Below are positions 1 to 8,025 of a stretch of 41,266 nucleotides of DNA, one piece after another. The notes below the pieces were generated by a model. That model was not told the origin of the DNA and searched no databases. It was given only the letters and a program-made list of their open reading frames with translations. Each line of letters opens with the position of its first letter. The first letter of the stretch is position 1. Where the stretch lies: assembly GCA_030837935.1 (NCBI GenBank), contig JAUQXU010000041.1:1-41266 (forward strand), in the 5' to 3' direction. Both the position numbers and the translations under genes were made by a program. The DNA comes from Candidatus Brocadia sp. Its GTDB lineage: Bacteria > Planctomycetota > Brocadiia > Brocadiales > Brocadiaceae.

Positions 1-162
1 AGGGGAAAACAAGGGAAACGTGTAAAAGAACCGTATTTTCAGCAAAAACCCAACCTCAAATTTTAAAATGATCTCTTGGTAAGGAAAAAATCGCCCTCGC
101 ACTTTTACAAAAAGTGCGTTTTCGTTCAGACACTACATAAGGTAACATCCTGTCCCTTTGTA

Positions 163-227
163 TCATTCCCACGCACGTGGGAATCCAGGAAATAAAAGGA
201 AAGCTAGATTCCTGCTTTCGCACAGAA
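163..227. repeat. Palindromic dispersed repeat (REP/MITE-like)
   Basis: The left part is a near-perfect hairpin at 165-184, with nine-base arms around a two-base centre. It is followed by a second half-palindrome ending near 227, just past the stop of the GlpX-TPR gene. This layout of paired short palindromes is typical of small non-autonomous repeats scattered in environmental bacterial genomes. It may also act as a weak terminator for the minus-strand gene. Only one copy lies in the window, so membership of a repeat family is inferred from its form. Confidence 0.5.
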
Positions 228-229
228 GG

Positions 230-2884
230 TCAGATGCTGGTCGCTATTGTCGACAATTCTCTCTTTAAACATGTCGCCTTTTCCTTAGCCTGTTCTATTC
301 TGACCGGAACCAACTCGCGTATAGAACCAAACAGCTTTGCTGATTGTTGTTCATCTACGATACGTGCATAGGCATCTATCGCCTTTTTATAGTACTCTCT
401 CTGTTCTTTCTCGTAGAGCAAGGCTAATTCTTCATAGAGATTGCCAATACGATATTGAGCATTAACCGGTGTTATCCCCTCAAACTTCTCTATGATCTCA
501 TGAAATTTTGTGAGTGCCTTCTCATAATATATTTTTACACCCTCATCATCACCGACATCATAAAGCGCCAGACCCAAATAGTGATATGCCTCTGCCATTG
601 CGTACGAATGTTCTTGCGCCTCTTTCCGGAATCCTTCCTTCAGTTCCTCCAGCATATTTTTATATCTTTTTTCCATCACCTCAACAAGGCTTATACTCAG
701 CGGGATGTCGGCATCTTCCAATTCATTTTGACTTTCTATGATCACTGGCGGGAGAAGTAATTTTGACAGGCTTTCCAAATTCAGACCCTTTACACGATAG
801 AGTTCACTCACAGAGTTAAATTTCTTATTTTCTCTCTTGTATTTGAGAATACAATCTATTTCATCTTTCATCATTTTGAATTCTTTATGTAAGAAGAGAG
901 AGAGTTCATCATCCTTTGCGCCATTCAACTTCTTATATAATCGTAATAATTTAACAAGAATGGCTAATTTGTACGAAGGCCTTTTTCCGTGTAATACAGT
1001 TCTCCTGAAGAAGATAAGCCATGGTTCTCTGCACGAGGATTTTAAATGCCCCTCATTACCATAAAAAACTTCCAATGCGGTTCCTAACTTGTATTTTTCC
1101 AAATTTCCTGACTCTTGATAATTGAGTTCTTTGTATATGTTGTCAATCAGATTAAAATATTCTTCCAGCATATCTTTCATCTGAATAGAATTCACTTTAC
1201 GGTAGAGGCTTAATTGCGGGCTGTAATGTAATGCCTCGCTATAGTATGCAAGGGCCGTCTCGTAGTGTCGGTCATGATAATGCTTATCCCCAAGGTACTC
1301 AAAAAACCTCTTAATCATTATCTTGGATTTAAGCCAAACATCGTCTTTCCGTCCTAAATGACATACCTTTTTAAAATGTTCTATTAAATTTTCTGGTATT
1401 TGGACAGGTTTGTTCGTAAGGGCATCCAACCCCTCAATATATTCGTACAGGGCATCACACTTCTGCAGGAAATCCTCATGAAGGTTTTCGCACGTCCTTG
1501 CTTTTTGTATGCATTCTTTTGCCTTTTGAAACATGCCGAACTCTGCATACGCCTCTCCCAATTGGACGATCAAATCCCTATCCTCCCTGCCACGAGATTC
1601 TGCCAGTTCCTTATATCGCTTTATACATTTACTAATCGCTGTCGTATAAATGACAGGGACAATTTCAAGATTATTGCCAGCAATACGAACTACATGTACT
1701 GTTGTCTCTCCCGTTTCGGGTTCTAATTTTACTCCTGGAACTTCTCTCCCATCTGGGAACCTTATCCACGGAGTCTTTTTAATGACGCTGGCCGTGAAAA
1801 CCATATCTGTACCTTTGGCCAAATCCTTTGAAGTCCAGACGGTATCCCATGTCCTCTCACCTTCCTTCTCTGTACCTGGTCGTACGATTTTAAAATTCCT
1901 TAAAATATCTATTTCGTTCTTCTTGAAGAGATTCCAATTATGTAATTTCCCCAATAACTTTTCATTCTGCACTACATCAGCAGGTAATATTTTTAAGCTC
2001 ATTTCGCCGCCTAATCTTTCAATAATAATGGCGCTTAATATTGCTTCGGGAATCCCACCTACACCGGTGATGAGGTCGACTTCGTTTCTCGCAACGGCAA
2101 GGGTGGGCGTGAGATCATCATCCGAAACGGGAATTAATTGGACGCCAAGCCCATTGAGCGTCTTAATGAGTTTCTCATGCCTTGGCCTGTCCAGGATAAC
2201 AATCTTCATCTCCCTGATTTCATCATGAATACTCTCTGGAGAAATCTCCTTGCCTTTGGCTTTTAATGTGTGTTCTGCCATAAACCTTAAATTTTTTGTA
2301 ATACCATGGATCACATTAACGCCAGCGCCTGTATACTTATTGCCAACAATCGTCTTGACTCCATACATATCGGGAGAATTAAATAACCCCCCTCTTTCAC
2401 TGTATCCAACGGCAAAGATTGCCCCGCCACTGCATCCTTGATTGACGATACACCGGTCGTTTTCAAATGCGCTCGGCACAATATCCGCTTCACCTTCATT
2501 TCCCGTTGGAGTACCGAATTTTTCTCCTATATATAACATGGGCATATATTTCCGTTCACCCTCTGCATTTACCACGTAGGCATTCCACCAGTTGAAACTG
2601 TTATAGATATGCCTGAGCCGCCAGACAACCATATCTCGTATACGGAAGATGTTAAAACTTTCGCCATTTGTACTGAAGTACCGCAAAGACCGCGCCGCAA
2701 CAACCCCAACAGGATGTCTTAATTCATTTCTGTTCACCAATTGAAGGCCTTCTCCGGTAATCTTCAAATTGTACTCTTCGGGAATATATGCCTCGATGAG
2801 ATAATGGTCATCGATCCTTTTGGAGTCAAAACTCGTATCATGTATAAACGTAGTCGTGTTTTTAGTTTTTTTATATTCAACCAT
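230..2884 (-). CDS. GlpX-like (class II fructose-1,6-bisphosphatase-like) domain fused to TPR repeats
   Basis: Residues about 100-430 follow the class II fructose bisphosphatase (GlpX) fold through MLYIGEKFG (116-124), LDRPRHEKL (231-239), GVGGIPEA (274-281) and LGGEM (291-295). Residues about 450-880 are helical tetratricopeptide-like repeats with A-Y-Y/A-L patterns, which suggests a protein-binding tail. Normal GlpX is about 330 residues; this one is 884. The stretch that normally reads D-P-x-D/E-G-T and binds metal is here DIVPSAFENDR, and the early G-x-G-D-K motif is not evident, while the GEG glutamate and the GGxPE glutamate remain. Catalysis is therefore doubtful. The ATG at 2884 was chosen; a longer form from a TTG at 2965 would add a low-complexity glycine stretch. 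It appears to be a single gene. The fold assignment is firm; the function is not. Confidence 0.8.
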   Translation of the reverse strand: MVEYKKTKNTTTFIHDTSFDSKRIDDHYLIEAYIPEEYNLKITGEGLQLVNRNELRHPVGVVAARSLRYFSTNGESFNIFRIRDMVVWRLRHIYNSFNWWNAYVVNAEGERKYMPMLYIGEKFGTPTGNEGEADIVPSAFENDRCIVNQGCSGGAIFAVGYSERGGLFNSPDMYGVKTIVGNKYTGAGVNVIHGITKNLRFMAEHTLKAKGKEISPESIHDEIREMKIVILDRPRHEKLIKTLNGLGVQLIPVSDDDLTPTLAVARNEVDLITGVGGIPEAILSAIIIERLGGEMSLKILPADVVQNEKLLGKLHNWNLFKKNEIDILRNFKIVRPGTEKEGERTWDTVWTSKDLAKGTDMVFTASVIKKTPWIRFPDGREVPGVKLEPETGETTVHVVRIAGNNLEIVPVIYTTAISKCIKRYKELAESRGREDRDLIVQLGEAYAEFGMFQKAKECIQKARTCENLHEDFLQKCDALYEYIEGLDALTNKPVQIPENLIEHFKKVCHLGRKDDVWLKSKIMIKRFFEYLGDKHYHDRHYETALAYYSEALHYSPQLSLYRKVNSIQMKDMLEEYFNLIDNIYKELNYQESGNLEKYKLGTALEVFYGNEGHLKSSCREPWLIFFRRTVLHGKRPSYKLAILVKLLRLYKKLNGAKDDELSLFLHKEFKMMKDEIDCILKYKRENKKFNSVSELYRVKGLNLESLSKLLLPPVIIESQNELEDADIPLSISLVEVMEKRYKNMLEELKEGFRKEAQEHSYAMAEAYHYLGLALYDVGDDEGVKIYYEKALTKFHEIIEKFEGITPVNAQYRIGNLYEELALLYEKEQREYYKKAIDAYARIVDEQQSAKLFGSIRELVPVRIEQAKEKATCLKRELSTIATSI

Positions 2885-3062
2885 TTTATAAGAGAGCACA
2901 TCAAAACAATAAAAATTTAGGCATTCGGCAACTTGTATTTGGCCACCACCCCCCTGTCTCCCCAAGTTTACGTGGGGGATTATGGGGGATATTTAAAATT
3001 CCTTAACATTCCTGGAGAGCGAAGAGGCTCTTCACTCTACAACTACAGATTTGAAACTTTTG

Positions 3063-3734
3063 CTAAAACTTGTCCCTGTATGTTTTGAGCAGGGAATGAC
3101 AAAATAGTTTTGGTAAGCACCTGATGTCCTCTTGTGTATCAATATCTGCCAATGTCTTTAGAATACCGCTGGATAAATTATTTTTCCGTGTTTTTTCAAT
3201 TGTCTGGTTAAATACCTTATCCGTGCTCCAGTCAATATTCACAAACAAATCAACCGCAAGTGTTGACATGCCTAAGAGGTAGTAACCTCCATCCCTGCAT
3301 GGCCCGATGACGATGTCTCTTTCCTTTAATAACTCAAAGGCATTTTCAATTAATGTGCCATCTATCCCCGGACAGTCTGTTCCTATGATTGTACATCGTT
3401 TATAACCTTTGTTTCGGAGCATTTGTTTGAAGGCATAAGACATCCTTTCCCCTAAGTCATAGCCTTCTTGTGGTATATAACGCACGTCTCCTTCCGGATC
3501 ATTGTTGATGAAGGACTTTAACCAGGCTTTGATTTCATTTTCTTTGTCAGAAGGAGTAAAAAAGATGTAAACATCATACATGTCTGGACTTTTTGAGAAA
3601 ATGGTTTTCATGACACCTTCTGCCAGTAGCTTGTAAATTGCACATGCCTTCGCATCACCGATGCCTTTTGCCAGTCGGGTCTTTACTCGTCCAGGTTCAG
3701 GATACTTGAGGAAGACAATGAGGGCATTATCCAT
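3063..3734 (-). CDS. TIGR04282/DUF2064-family glycosyltransferase
   Basis: This 223-residue GT-A-like protein starts with a beta strand and the K-Y-P-x-P-G-x-V-K-T-R-L-A motif (residues about 10-22) that marks the TIGR04282 family, which includes enzymes annotated for arsenosugar biosynthesis. Further family signatures are IGTDCPGI and GPCRDGGYYLLG, which probably bind nucleotide-sugar and metal. It should be a soluble cytoplasmic enzyme; its substrate cannot be read from the sequence. The ATG at 3734 follows a GGTGGTG stretch. A TTG at 3746 is an unlikely alternative. It lies about 130 bases downstream of tyrS on the same strand, with a repeat-like stretch between them. Confidence 0.85.
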   Translation of the reverse strand: MDNALIVFLKYPEPGRVKTRLAKGIGDAKACAIYKLLAEGVMKTIFSKSPDMYDVYIFFTPSDKENEIKAWLKSFINNDPEGDVRYIPQEGYDLGERMSYAFKQMLRNKGYKRCTIIGTDCPGIDGTLIENAFELLKERDIVIGPCRDGGYYLLGMSTLAVDLFVNIDWSTDKVFNQTIEKTRKNNLSSGILKTLADIDTQEDIRCLPKLFCHSLLKTYRDKF

Positions 3735-3821
3735 TTTCACCACCAAAAACTAAGGAAAACTATATAACATACCAGTTGAAGTCAGAATAAAAGAATTCAG
3801 GCGGCCAAGTTTCAATTTGTT

Positions 3822-3858
3822 TCCTGGATTCTGACTCCTGACTGCTGGATTCCGGATT
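3822..3858. repeat. Short repeat-like tract between tyrS and the glycosyltransferase gene
   Basis: The tract carries a ctgactcctga core flanked by ctggatt motifs. A related tract containing the same core occurs at 25446-25476. Both lie in intergenic DNA. The shared core is short, so this is a weak repeat call. Confidence 0.3.
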
Positions 3859-3863
3859 GCAAC

Positions 3864-5081
3864 CTATTTTTTCATTACTATCCGAGCAAATCGGCGCTTT
3901 CCCACCTTGAGAATCATGCCAGTTTTTATCTCGATATTCAGCGTAGGATCGTTAACGGAATCATTATTTACGCTTACCCCACCCTGCTGGACCAATCGCC
4001 GCGCCTCACCGTTGGTAGCGGAAAATCCGCACAGGACGATAAGTCTGACAACCCATATCTTGCCATCGGTTAGCTCTTCACCCGATATTTCAACATCAGG
4101 AATTTTATCGGGAAGTTCGTGTTCCTTAAAAATGCGATCAAACTCCGCAGAGGCCGCCTCTGCATCCTTCTTATCGTGATAGCGTTGAACAATTGCCTTG
4201 GCCAGAGATACCTTTGATGCACGCGGGTGGATGTGGACATTAAGGAGATGGTTAATTTCTTTGATACTCAAGTCTGTTGCAAGTTCGAAATACTTGTGCA
4301 TCAGATTGTCAGGGATAGACATGGCCTTCCCAAACATTTCAGTAGGAGTTTCAGTAACGCCGATATAATTCCCCAGACTCTTGCTCATCTTCTTATTTCC
4401 ATCAATTCCTTCAAGGAGTGGCGTGGTCAAAGCAACCTGTGGCTCCACACCTGCATCCCTTTGCAGATCCCTTCCCACAAGCAGGCTGAATAACTGGTCT
4501 GTTCCGCCTAGCTCTACATCACTTTTTACCATAATGGAATCATAGCCCTGCATGAGGGGATAGATGAACTCGTGGACACTAATGGGAATACCGGCACTGT
4601 AGCGCTTGGTAAAATCATCACGTTCCATCATTCTGGCGACAGTCATCTTTGCAGCGAGTTGGATGACATCATGAAAGGTCATCTTTTTAAACCATTCGCT
4701 ATTATACACGACCTCTGTCTTCTTCAAATCGAGAATCTTTCCCGCCTGCGAAAGATAGGTCGTGGCGTTTTCCAGTACTTTTTCATACGTAATCATGGGA
4801 CGCGTTTTGTTGACTCCTGAAGGATCTCCCACCGTAGCTGTATAATCTCCAATGATGAGGATAGCGGTATGGCCGAGTGACTGGAAAGAACGCAATTTGT
4901 GGATAGGGATGGCATTTCCGATATGAATGTCCGGAGCTGTTGGATCGAGCCCTAACTTTATACGGAGCGGTTTGTTCTCTTCGTATGATCTTTTCAGTTT
5001 CTTTATCAATTCTTCTTTTGTAACAATGTCTACCGTTCCGCGCAGTATGACCTCTAGTTGTTCATCGACATCTTTAAACAT
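3864..5081 (-). CDS. tyrS: Tyrosyl-tRNA synthetase
   Basis: It charges tRNA-Tyr with tyrosine in the cytoplasm as a class I aminoacyl-tRNA synthetase. The HIGH-type motif is HIGN at residues 53-56 and the KMSKS loop is perfect at 231-235. The tyrosine pocket is represented by the QGYDS and GGTDQ motifs (about 178-195). A C-terminal S4 RNA-binding domain covers roughly 345-400 (EARRLVQQGGVSVN). The 405-residue length is normal for the bacterial TyrRS lineage that carries an S4 tail. The ATG at 5081 is preceded by a strong TGGAGG Shine-Dalgarno six bases upstream. The 267 bases upstream (5082-5348) contain no T-box features or other recognisable RNA element. Confidence 0.97.
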   Translation of the reverse strand: MFKDVDEQLEVILRGTVDIVTKEELIKKLKRSYEENKPLRIKLGLDPTAPDIHIGNAIPIHKLRSFQSLGHTAILIIGDYTATVGDPSGVNKTRPMITYEKVLENATTYLSQAGKILDLKKTEVVYNSEWFKKMTFHDVIQLAAKMTVARMMERDDFTKRYSAGIPISVHEFIYPLMQGYDSIMVKSDVELGGTDQLFSLLVGRDLQRDAGVEPQVALTTPLLEGIDGNKKMSKSLGNYIGVTETPTEMFGKAMSIPDNLMHKYFELATDLSIKEINHLLNVHIHPRASKVSLAKAIVQRYHDKKDAEAASAEFDRIFKEHELPDKIPDVEISGEELTDGKIWVVRLIVLCGFSATNGEARRLVQQGGVSVNNDSVNDPTLNIEIKTGMILKVGKRRFARIVMKK

Positions 5082-5348
5082 AGTGCCTCCAGGAGTTCAT
5101 TTATTGTAACAATTTGTTTTTTGAAAGAACTATCCGGTACATGCCGTGTATTTCAGTAAGAGCAAAGCATTTTCTCACATGAGACACACAGCCGTCCCCT
5201 CTTTTTACAGGGAAGAGAAGAAGTCTCCTCTATCAAGACAGAATTCAGGGGGATGTTTGATGCTGGCAAATACTTCAACCTGACAAAGATCGGTAATGCC
5301 TAATTTTATTAAGATTTTTCAAAAAGTTACATTGTTACCGTTTTTCAG

Positions 5349-6125
5349 TTAGAATACCGGAACCTTTCCTTTCAAATAATATTTAAAATAGAGTAAAAAA
5401 ACCAGGGTTAATGAATTGTGTAAGATGTGTACAACGATAGATGCTATGAGAGTTTGTGTCTTCTCATATAAATAACCAAGGAGCATTCCCAGAATAAATA
5501 TTTGTAAGAAGGCAAACATGTCCATGTGTACTGCTGCAAAAAGGGATGCTGTTACCACAATGGCATATCGGCCACCAAAGGAATTTTTCAATGCCGGTTG
5601 CAAAAACCCACGAAACATAATTTCCTCAATAATTGGGGCAACGACAATCCCAAAAAAAATCAAACTCGCCAGGATGAAGAGTGACTTTTCTTCCAGTACC
5701 CACCGAACGACATCTTGCATTTCCGGAGCTTGCCCATAATAGCTGGAGATGAGATTGATGACAAAGCCAGCAAACATTATGAGGGGAAGTGTGATTACAT
5801 ATCGTTTAATGCCTTGTTTTATATTTCCCGGTAAATTTGCTATAGACAAACCCAAGGCAGTAATTGACTGCCGATGTTCAATGCAGACAATGTAAAACAC
5901 ATAGGAGCAAATCAAAACATTCGTAAAAAGGGAAATGAATAAAATCAGACTCCGCTGTCCAATGTTGTTTAGAATATTGAAACCGAGTATTGTGTTGAGA
6001 AATCGTATGATGATCGGCATTCCAACAAACATGAGGATCACGTATACGAGAAATACCTTTATCGTATCCTTTATACTCCAGCGACAGTTCTGTGCAACCC
6101 CTGGTTTGATTTGAGCGCTATTCAC
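5349..6125 (-). CDS. CPBP-family intramembrane glutamic endopeptidase (CAAX protease-like)
   Basis: This is a multi-pass membrane protein of 258 residues with about seven hydrophobic segments. The family motif EExxxR is present at 167-172 (EEIMFR), and the second motif with its histidine at 200 (FAAVHMDMF) follows as expected for CPBP/Abi proteases. It is predicted to cleave membrane-associated substrates; the target is unknown. The start is a GTG that overlaps the 3' end of the upstream yjbQ by eight bases and has no Shine-Dalgarno of its own, so translation is probably coupled. Both genes should be expressed from the promoter at 6579-6607. Confidence 0.88.
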   Translation of the reverse strand: MNSAQIKPGVAQNCRWSIKDTIKVFLVYVILMFVGMPIIIRFLNTILGFNILNNIGQRSLILFISLFTNVLICSYVFYIVCIEHRQSITALGLSIANLPGNIKQGIKRYVITLPLIMFAGFVINLISSYYGQAPEMQDVVRWVLEEKSLFILASLIFFGIVVAPIIEEIMFRGFLQPALKNSFGGRYAIVVTASLFAAVHMDMFAFLQIFILGMLLGYLYEKTQTLIASIVVHILHNSLTLVFLLYFKYYLKGKVPVF

Positions 6126-6516
6126 TTTTAATCATTTGTACAAAAACTTCTCTGCGTCTGGGTCCGTCAAATTCACAAAAATAGATACCCTGCCATGTAC
6201 CAAGGGCTAGTTTACCACCGGTGATAGGCACAGATATTGAGGAACCTACTAAGGTGGCTTTGATATGTGCAGCGGCATTCCCTTCCATATGGGTATAGCG
6301 GCCACTCCAGGGCACCATTCTATTGAGTTCATTTAATATATCTTTCCGAACCGAAGGGTCTGCATTTTCATTGATCGTGACAGCAGCCGTGGTATGGGGT
6401 ATGTACACATAACATATCCCTTCTTTGGTCGCTTGCTTTTCCAGAAGGCTATTCAATTCCGGTGTGATATCGATAAACTCTGCATGAGAATGTGTCGTTA
6501 CCTGAATCTTGTCCAT
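6118..6516 (-). CDS. yjbQ: YjbQ family protein (UPF0047, secondary thiamine-phosphate synthase-like)
   Basis: This is a small globular protein of 132 residues. It matches the YjbQ/UPF0047 family over its whole length: THSHAEFIDITPEL near the N-terminus, YIPHTTAAVTINENADPSV in the centre with the conserved His-Thr-Thr and Asn-Glu, and a C-terminal GTWQGIYFCEFDGPRRR. Some relatives have been assigned a side activity as thiamine-phosphate synthase; the physiological role is unsettled. The ATG at 6516 gives the usual family length and leaves a leader of about 55 bases after the promoter. A TTG at 6561 would add 15 residues not seen in the family. It overlaps the downstream CPBP protease gene by eight bases. 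Confidence 0.9.
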   Translation of the reverse strand: MDKIQVTTHSHAEFIDITPELNSLLEKQATKEGICYVYIPHTTAAVTINENADPSVRKDILNELNRMVPWSGRYTHMEGNAAAHIKATLVGSSISVPITGGKLALGTWQGIYFCEFDGPRRREVFVQMIKSE

Positions 6517-6578
6517 GGTAGCGGGCAAACCTAACGGTATAAATTGTGACAAATCATTCAAATAAAAAGCAAAATCTC

Positions 6579-6607
6579 ATCGTAATGATTGAGAAATATT
6601 CTGTCAA
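6579..6607 (-). promoter_or_regulatory. Sigma70-type promoter for yjbQ-CPBP
   Basis: Read on the minus strand there is a perfect TTGACA (6602-6607), a 17-base spacer and TACGAT (6579-6584). The predicted start of transcription is near 6572, about 55 bases ahead of the yjbQ ATG. Confidence 0.65.
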
Positions 6608-6981
6608 ATCTATCCAGGCTTTTCGGGTGTTTTTGCGTATTTTTACCTTTTTAGATTTCTTTTGATTTTACCAGTAATTTTAAAGCATTCAAGAAAATTT
6701 AATTCTTGTCTATTTTTGCCCATTTCGGAATGTTTTTATTTTAAGGAAGACTTGGGGTACGGCATAAAATGGGAGGTGAAAAACAAGAGACACGACACAT
6801 TACTATATCCCCATATATTTATAAAAAACAAAAAGGGGGTTTCATGTTCACTCTTTCCAATAAATATCAAGAATTAAAAAGAATGAATATCCGTCCCGAA
6901 ATACCTACGAAAAACAAACGATTATTTTGGTAAAAAATTTAAGGGAATTTGAATTCGACGGGGAGGCTGCTATGTCTCGCA
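6608..6981. other. Intergenic region, no supported gene
   Basis: These 374 AT-rich bases separate the yjbQ promoter from the end of the secreted Ig-like gene. A 54-codon open frame on the plus strand (6769-6933) has an ATG but no ribosome site, family signature or conserved-looking composition, and is not called. No hairpin followed by a T-run was found for the minus-strand gene that ends at 6982. Confidence 0.5.
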
Positions 6982-7737
6982 TTACTCGTTTCTAACCTTC
7001 ACGGTTACTGTCGTCTTCAAGCCACCAGCGGTCTCAAATTTGACCTTTGCGTTACCGGTCTTCTTCGTAGCTGTAATTGTAACTATGGCCTGGCCGTTAA
7101 CGTTCGTATCTGCACTTTGCGGTGAGATCGATATACGCTTCTTACCGGACTTAATCTTCGCCGTTACTGTTTCACCCACAACCGGGCAACCTTCGCTGCC
7201 TGCCACCGTTACCGTTACGTCACCGTTCTCTTCTCTCTCAAGCTTCAGTGTTTGCGGAGATGCCTTTATAGATTCAGCTTCGCATACAGGCGTAGGTGTT
7301 ACAGCGGGCGTTGCCGCTAACGTGGTAAAGGATTCTTCATTTCCATATGCCGATCCAAGTTTTTCTACTGTGTACATTCTGTAGTAATAAGTTGTAACAG
7401 GTGAAAGCCCACTTATCCTTGCACTCCTTGTGCCTGAAACCATGAGTCCGTCCCCTTCGCACATAGAATTGGTATACAACCTGCTTGCAGTACCATATTC
7501 AAATCCTACACAATATACTAGGTAATATGAGTCATCCGACACAATTGTTCCGTTCAAAGTTGCAGAATTTGATGTTATCTCAGTTGCATCATCCGTTATC
7601 AATGTAAAGGGTGGATTGTATGGTGGTGTTGGTGTAGCTGCTGGAGTGGTCTGTGCAAATGATAAATTTAAGCATAAACCAAAAATGACATAAAAAATTA
7701 AAAAACCATAGGCGATTCTAAAAGATATGTTTCTCAT
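6982..7737 (-). CDS. Secreted protein with fibronectin III-like and Ig-like (Big) domains
   Basis: This 251-residue exported protein begins with a signal peptide (residues 1-28, basic start, hydrophobic core, cleavage near FAQ). A Pro/Thr linker follows, then a fibronectin type III-like domain (about 45-140: GTIVSDDSYYLVYCVGFEYGT, ISGLSPVTTYYYRM) and a C-terminal Ig-like beta domain (about 155-250: SPQTLKLEREENGDVTVTV, VNGQAIVTITATKKTGNAKV). It probably sits at the cell surface or in the periplasm as an adhesion or structural module. No catalytic motif is visible. The ATG at 7737 has a strong AAAGGAGG ten bases upstream, so a longer form starting at 7821 is rejected. Confidence 0.82.
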   Translation of the reverse strand: MRNISFRIAYGFLIFYVIFGLCLNLSFAQTTPAATPTPPYNPPFTLITDDATEITSNSATLNGTIVSDDSYYLVYCVGFEYGTASRLYTNSMCEGDGLMVSGTRSARISGLSPVTTYYYRMYTVEKLGSAYGNEESFTTLAATPAVTPTPVCEAESIKASPQTLKLEREENGDVTVTVAGSEGCPVVGETVTAKIKSGKKRISISPQSADTNVNGQAIVTITATKKTGNAKVKFETAGGLKTTVTVKVRNE

Positions 7738-7792
7738 AAGCTTGCAGCCTCCTTTAAATTTTTGAAGTTCCTTACAAGGCTCAAGAAGCTTT

Positions 7793-7821
7793 AAACTAGC
7801 CGCATTGCAAGTAGCATTCAA
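7793..7821 (-). promoter_or_regulatory. Possible promoter for the Ig-like protein gene
   Basis: On the minus strand TTGAAT (7816-7821), a 17-base spacer and TAGTTT (7793-7798) lie just after the ileS terminator and 56 bases before the gene. The -10 element is weak, but its position right behind the terminator supports it. Confidence 0.35.
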
Positions 7822-7825
7822 AACA

Positions 7826-7866
7826 AAAAAACGCCTTTTCTGGATTTCTCCAGAAAAGGCGTTTTA
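7826..7866 (-). terminator. Intrinsic terminator of the resB-ccsA-acyP-yggU-ileS operon
   Basis: A 14-base-pair perfect stem (ACGCCTTTTCTGGA with its complement) closes a TTTC loop. A-tracts and T-tracts flank it on both sides, so it can terminate on either strand. It lies 160 bases after the ileS stop on the minus strand. Confidence 0.85.
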
Positions 7867-8025
7867 TAAAATATTAACTAAAATAAGCATTGTTTGGAAG
7901 GAATATGCCATTCGCTTCCCACACAATTTATTTATGATATCCCAAGCCTCGCTTGACTTTTATCAAAAACCAATTTGTTTATCAAGACTTTTCTTTAGCG
8001 AAGCAAAAGCCAGCAATCAAAATCA

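Noticed and set aside
1650..2228. A 192-codon plus-strand frame inside the GlpX-TPR gene
   Set aside because: It lies opposite the conserved GlpX motifs, so it is an antisense shadow.
5082..5348. Possible T-box leader upstream of tyrS
   Set aside because: No T-box consensus, specifier stem or leader terminator is visible.
6769..6933. A 54-codon plus-strand frame between yjbQ and the Ig-like gene
   Set aside because: It has no ribosome site at a usable spacing and no family pattern, and the region is AT-rich intergenic DNA.
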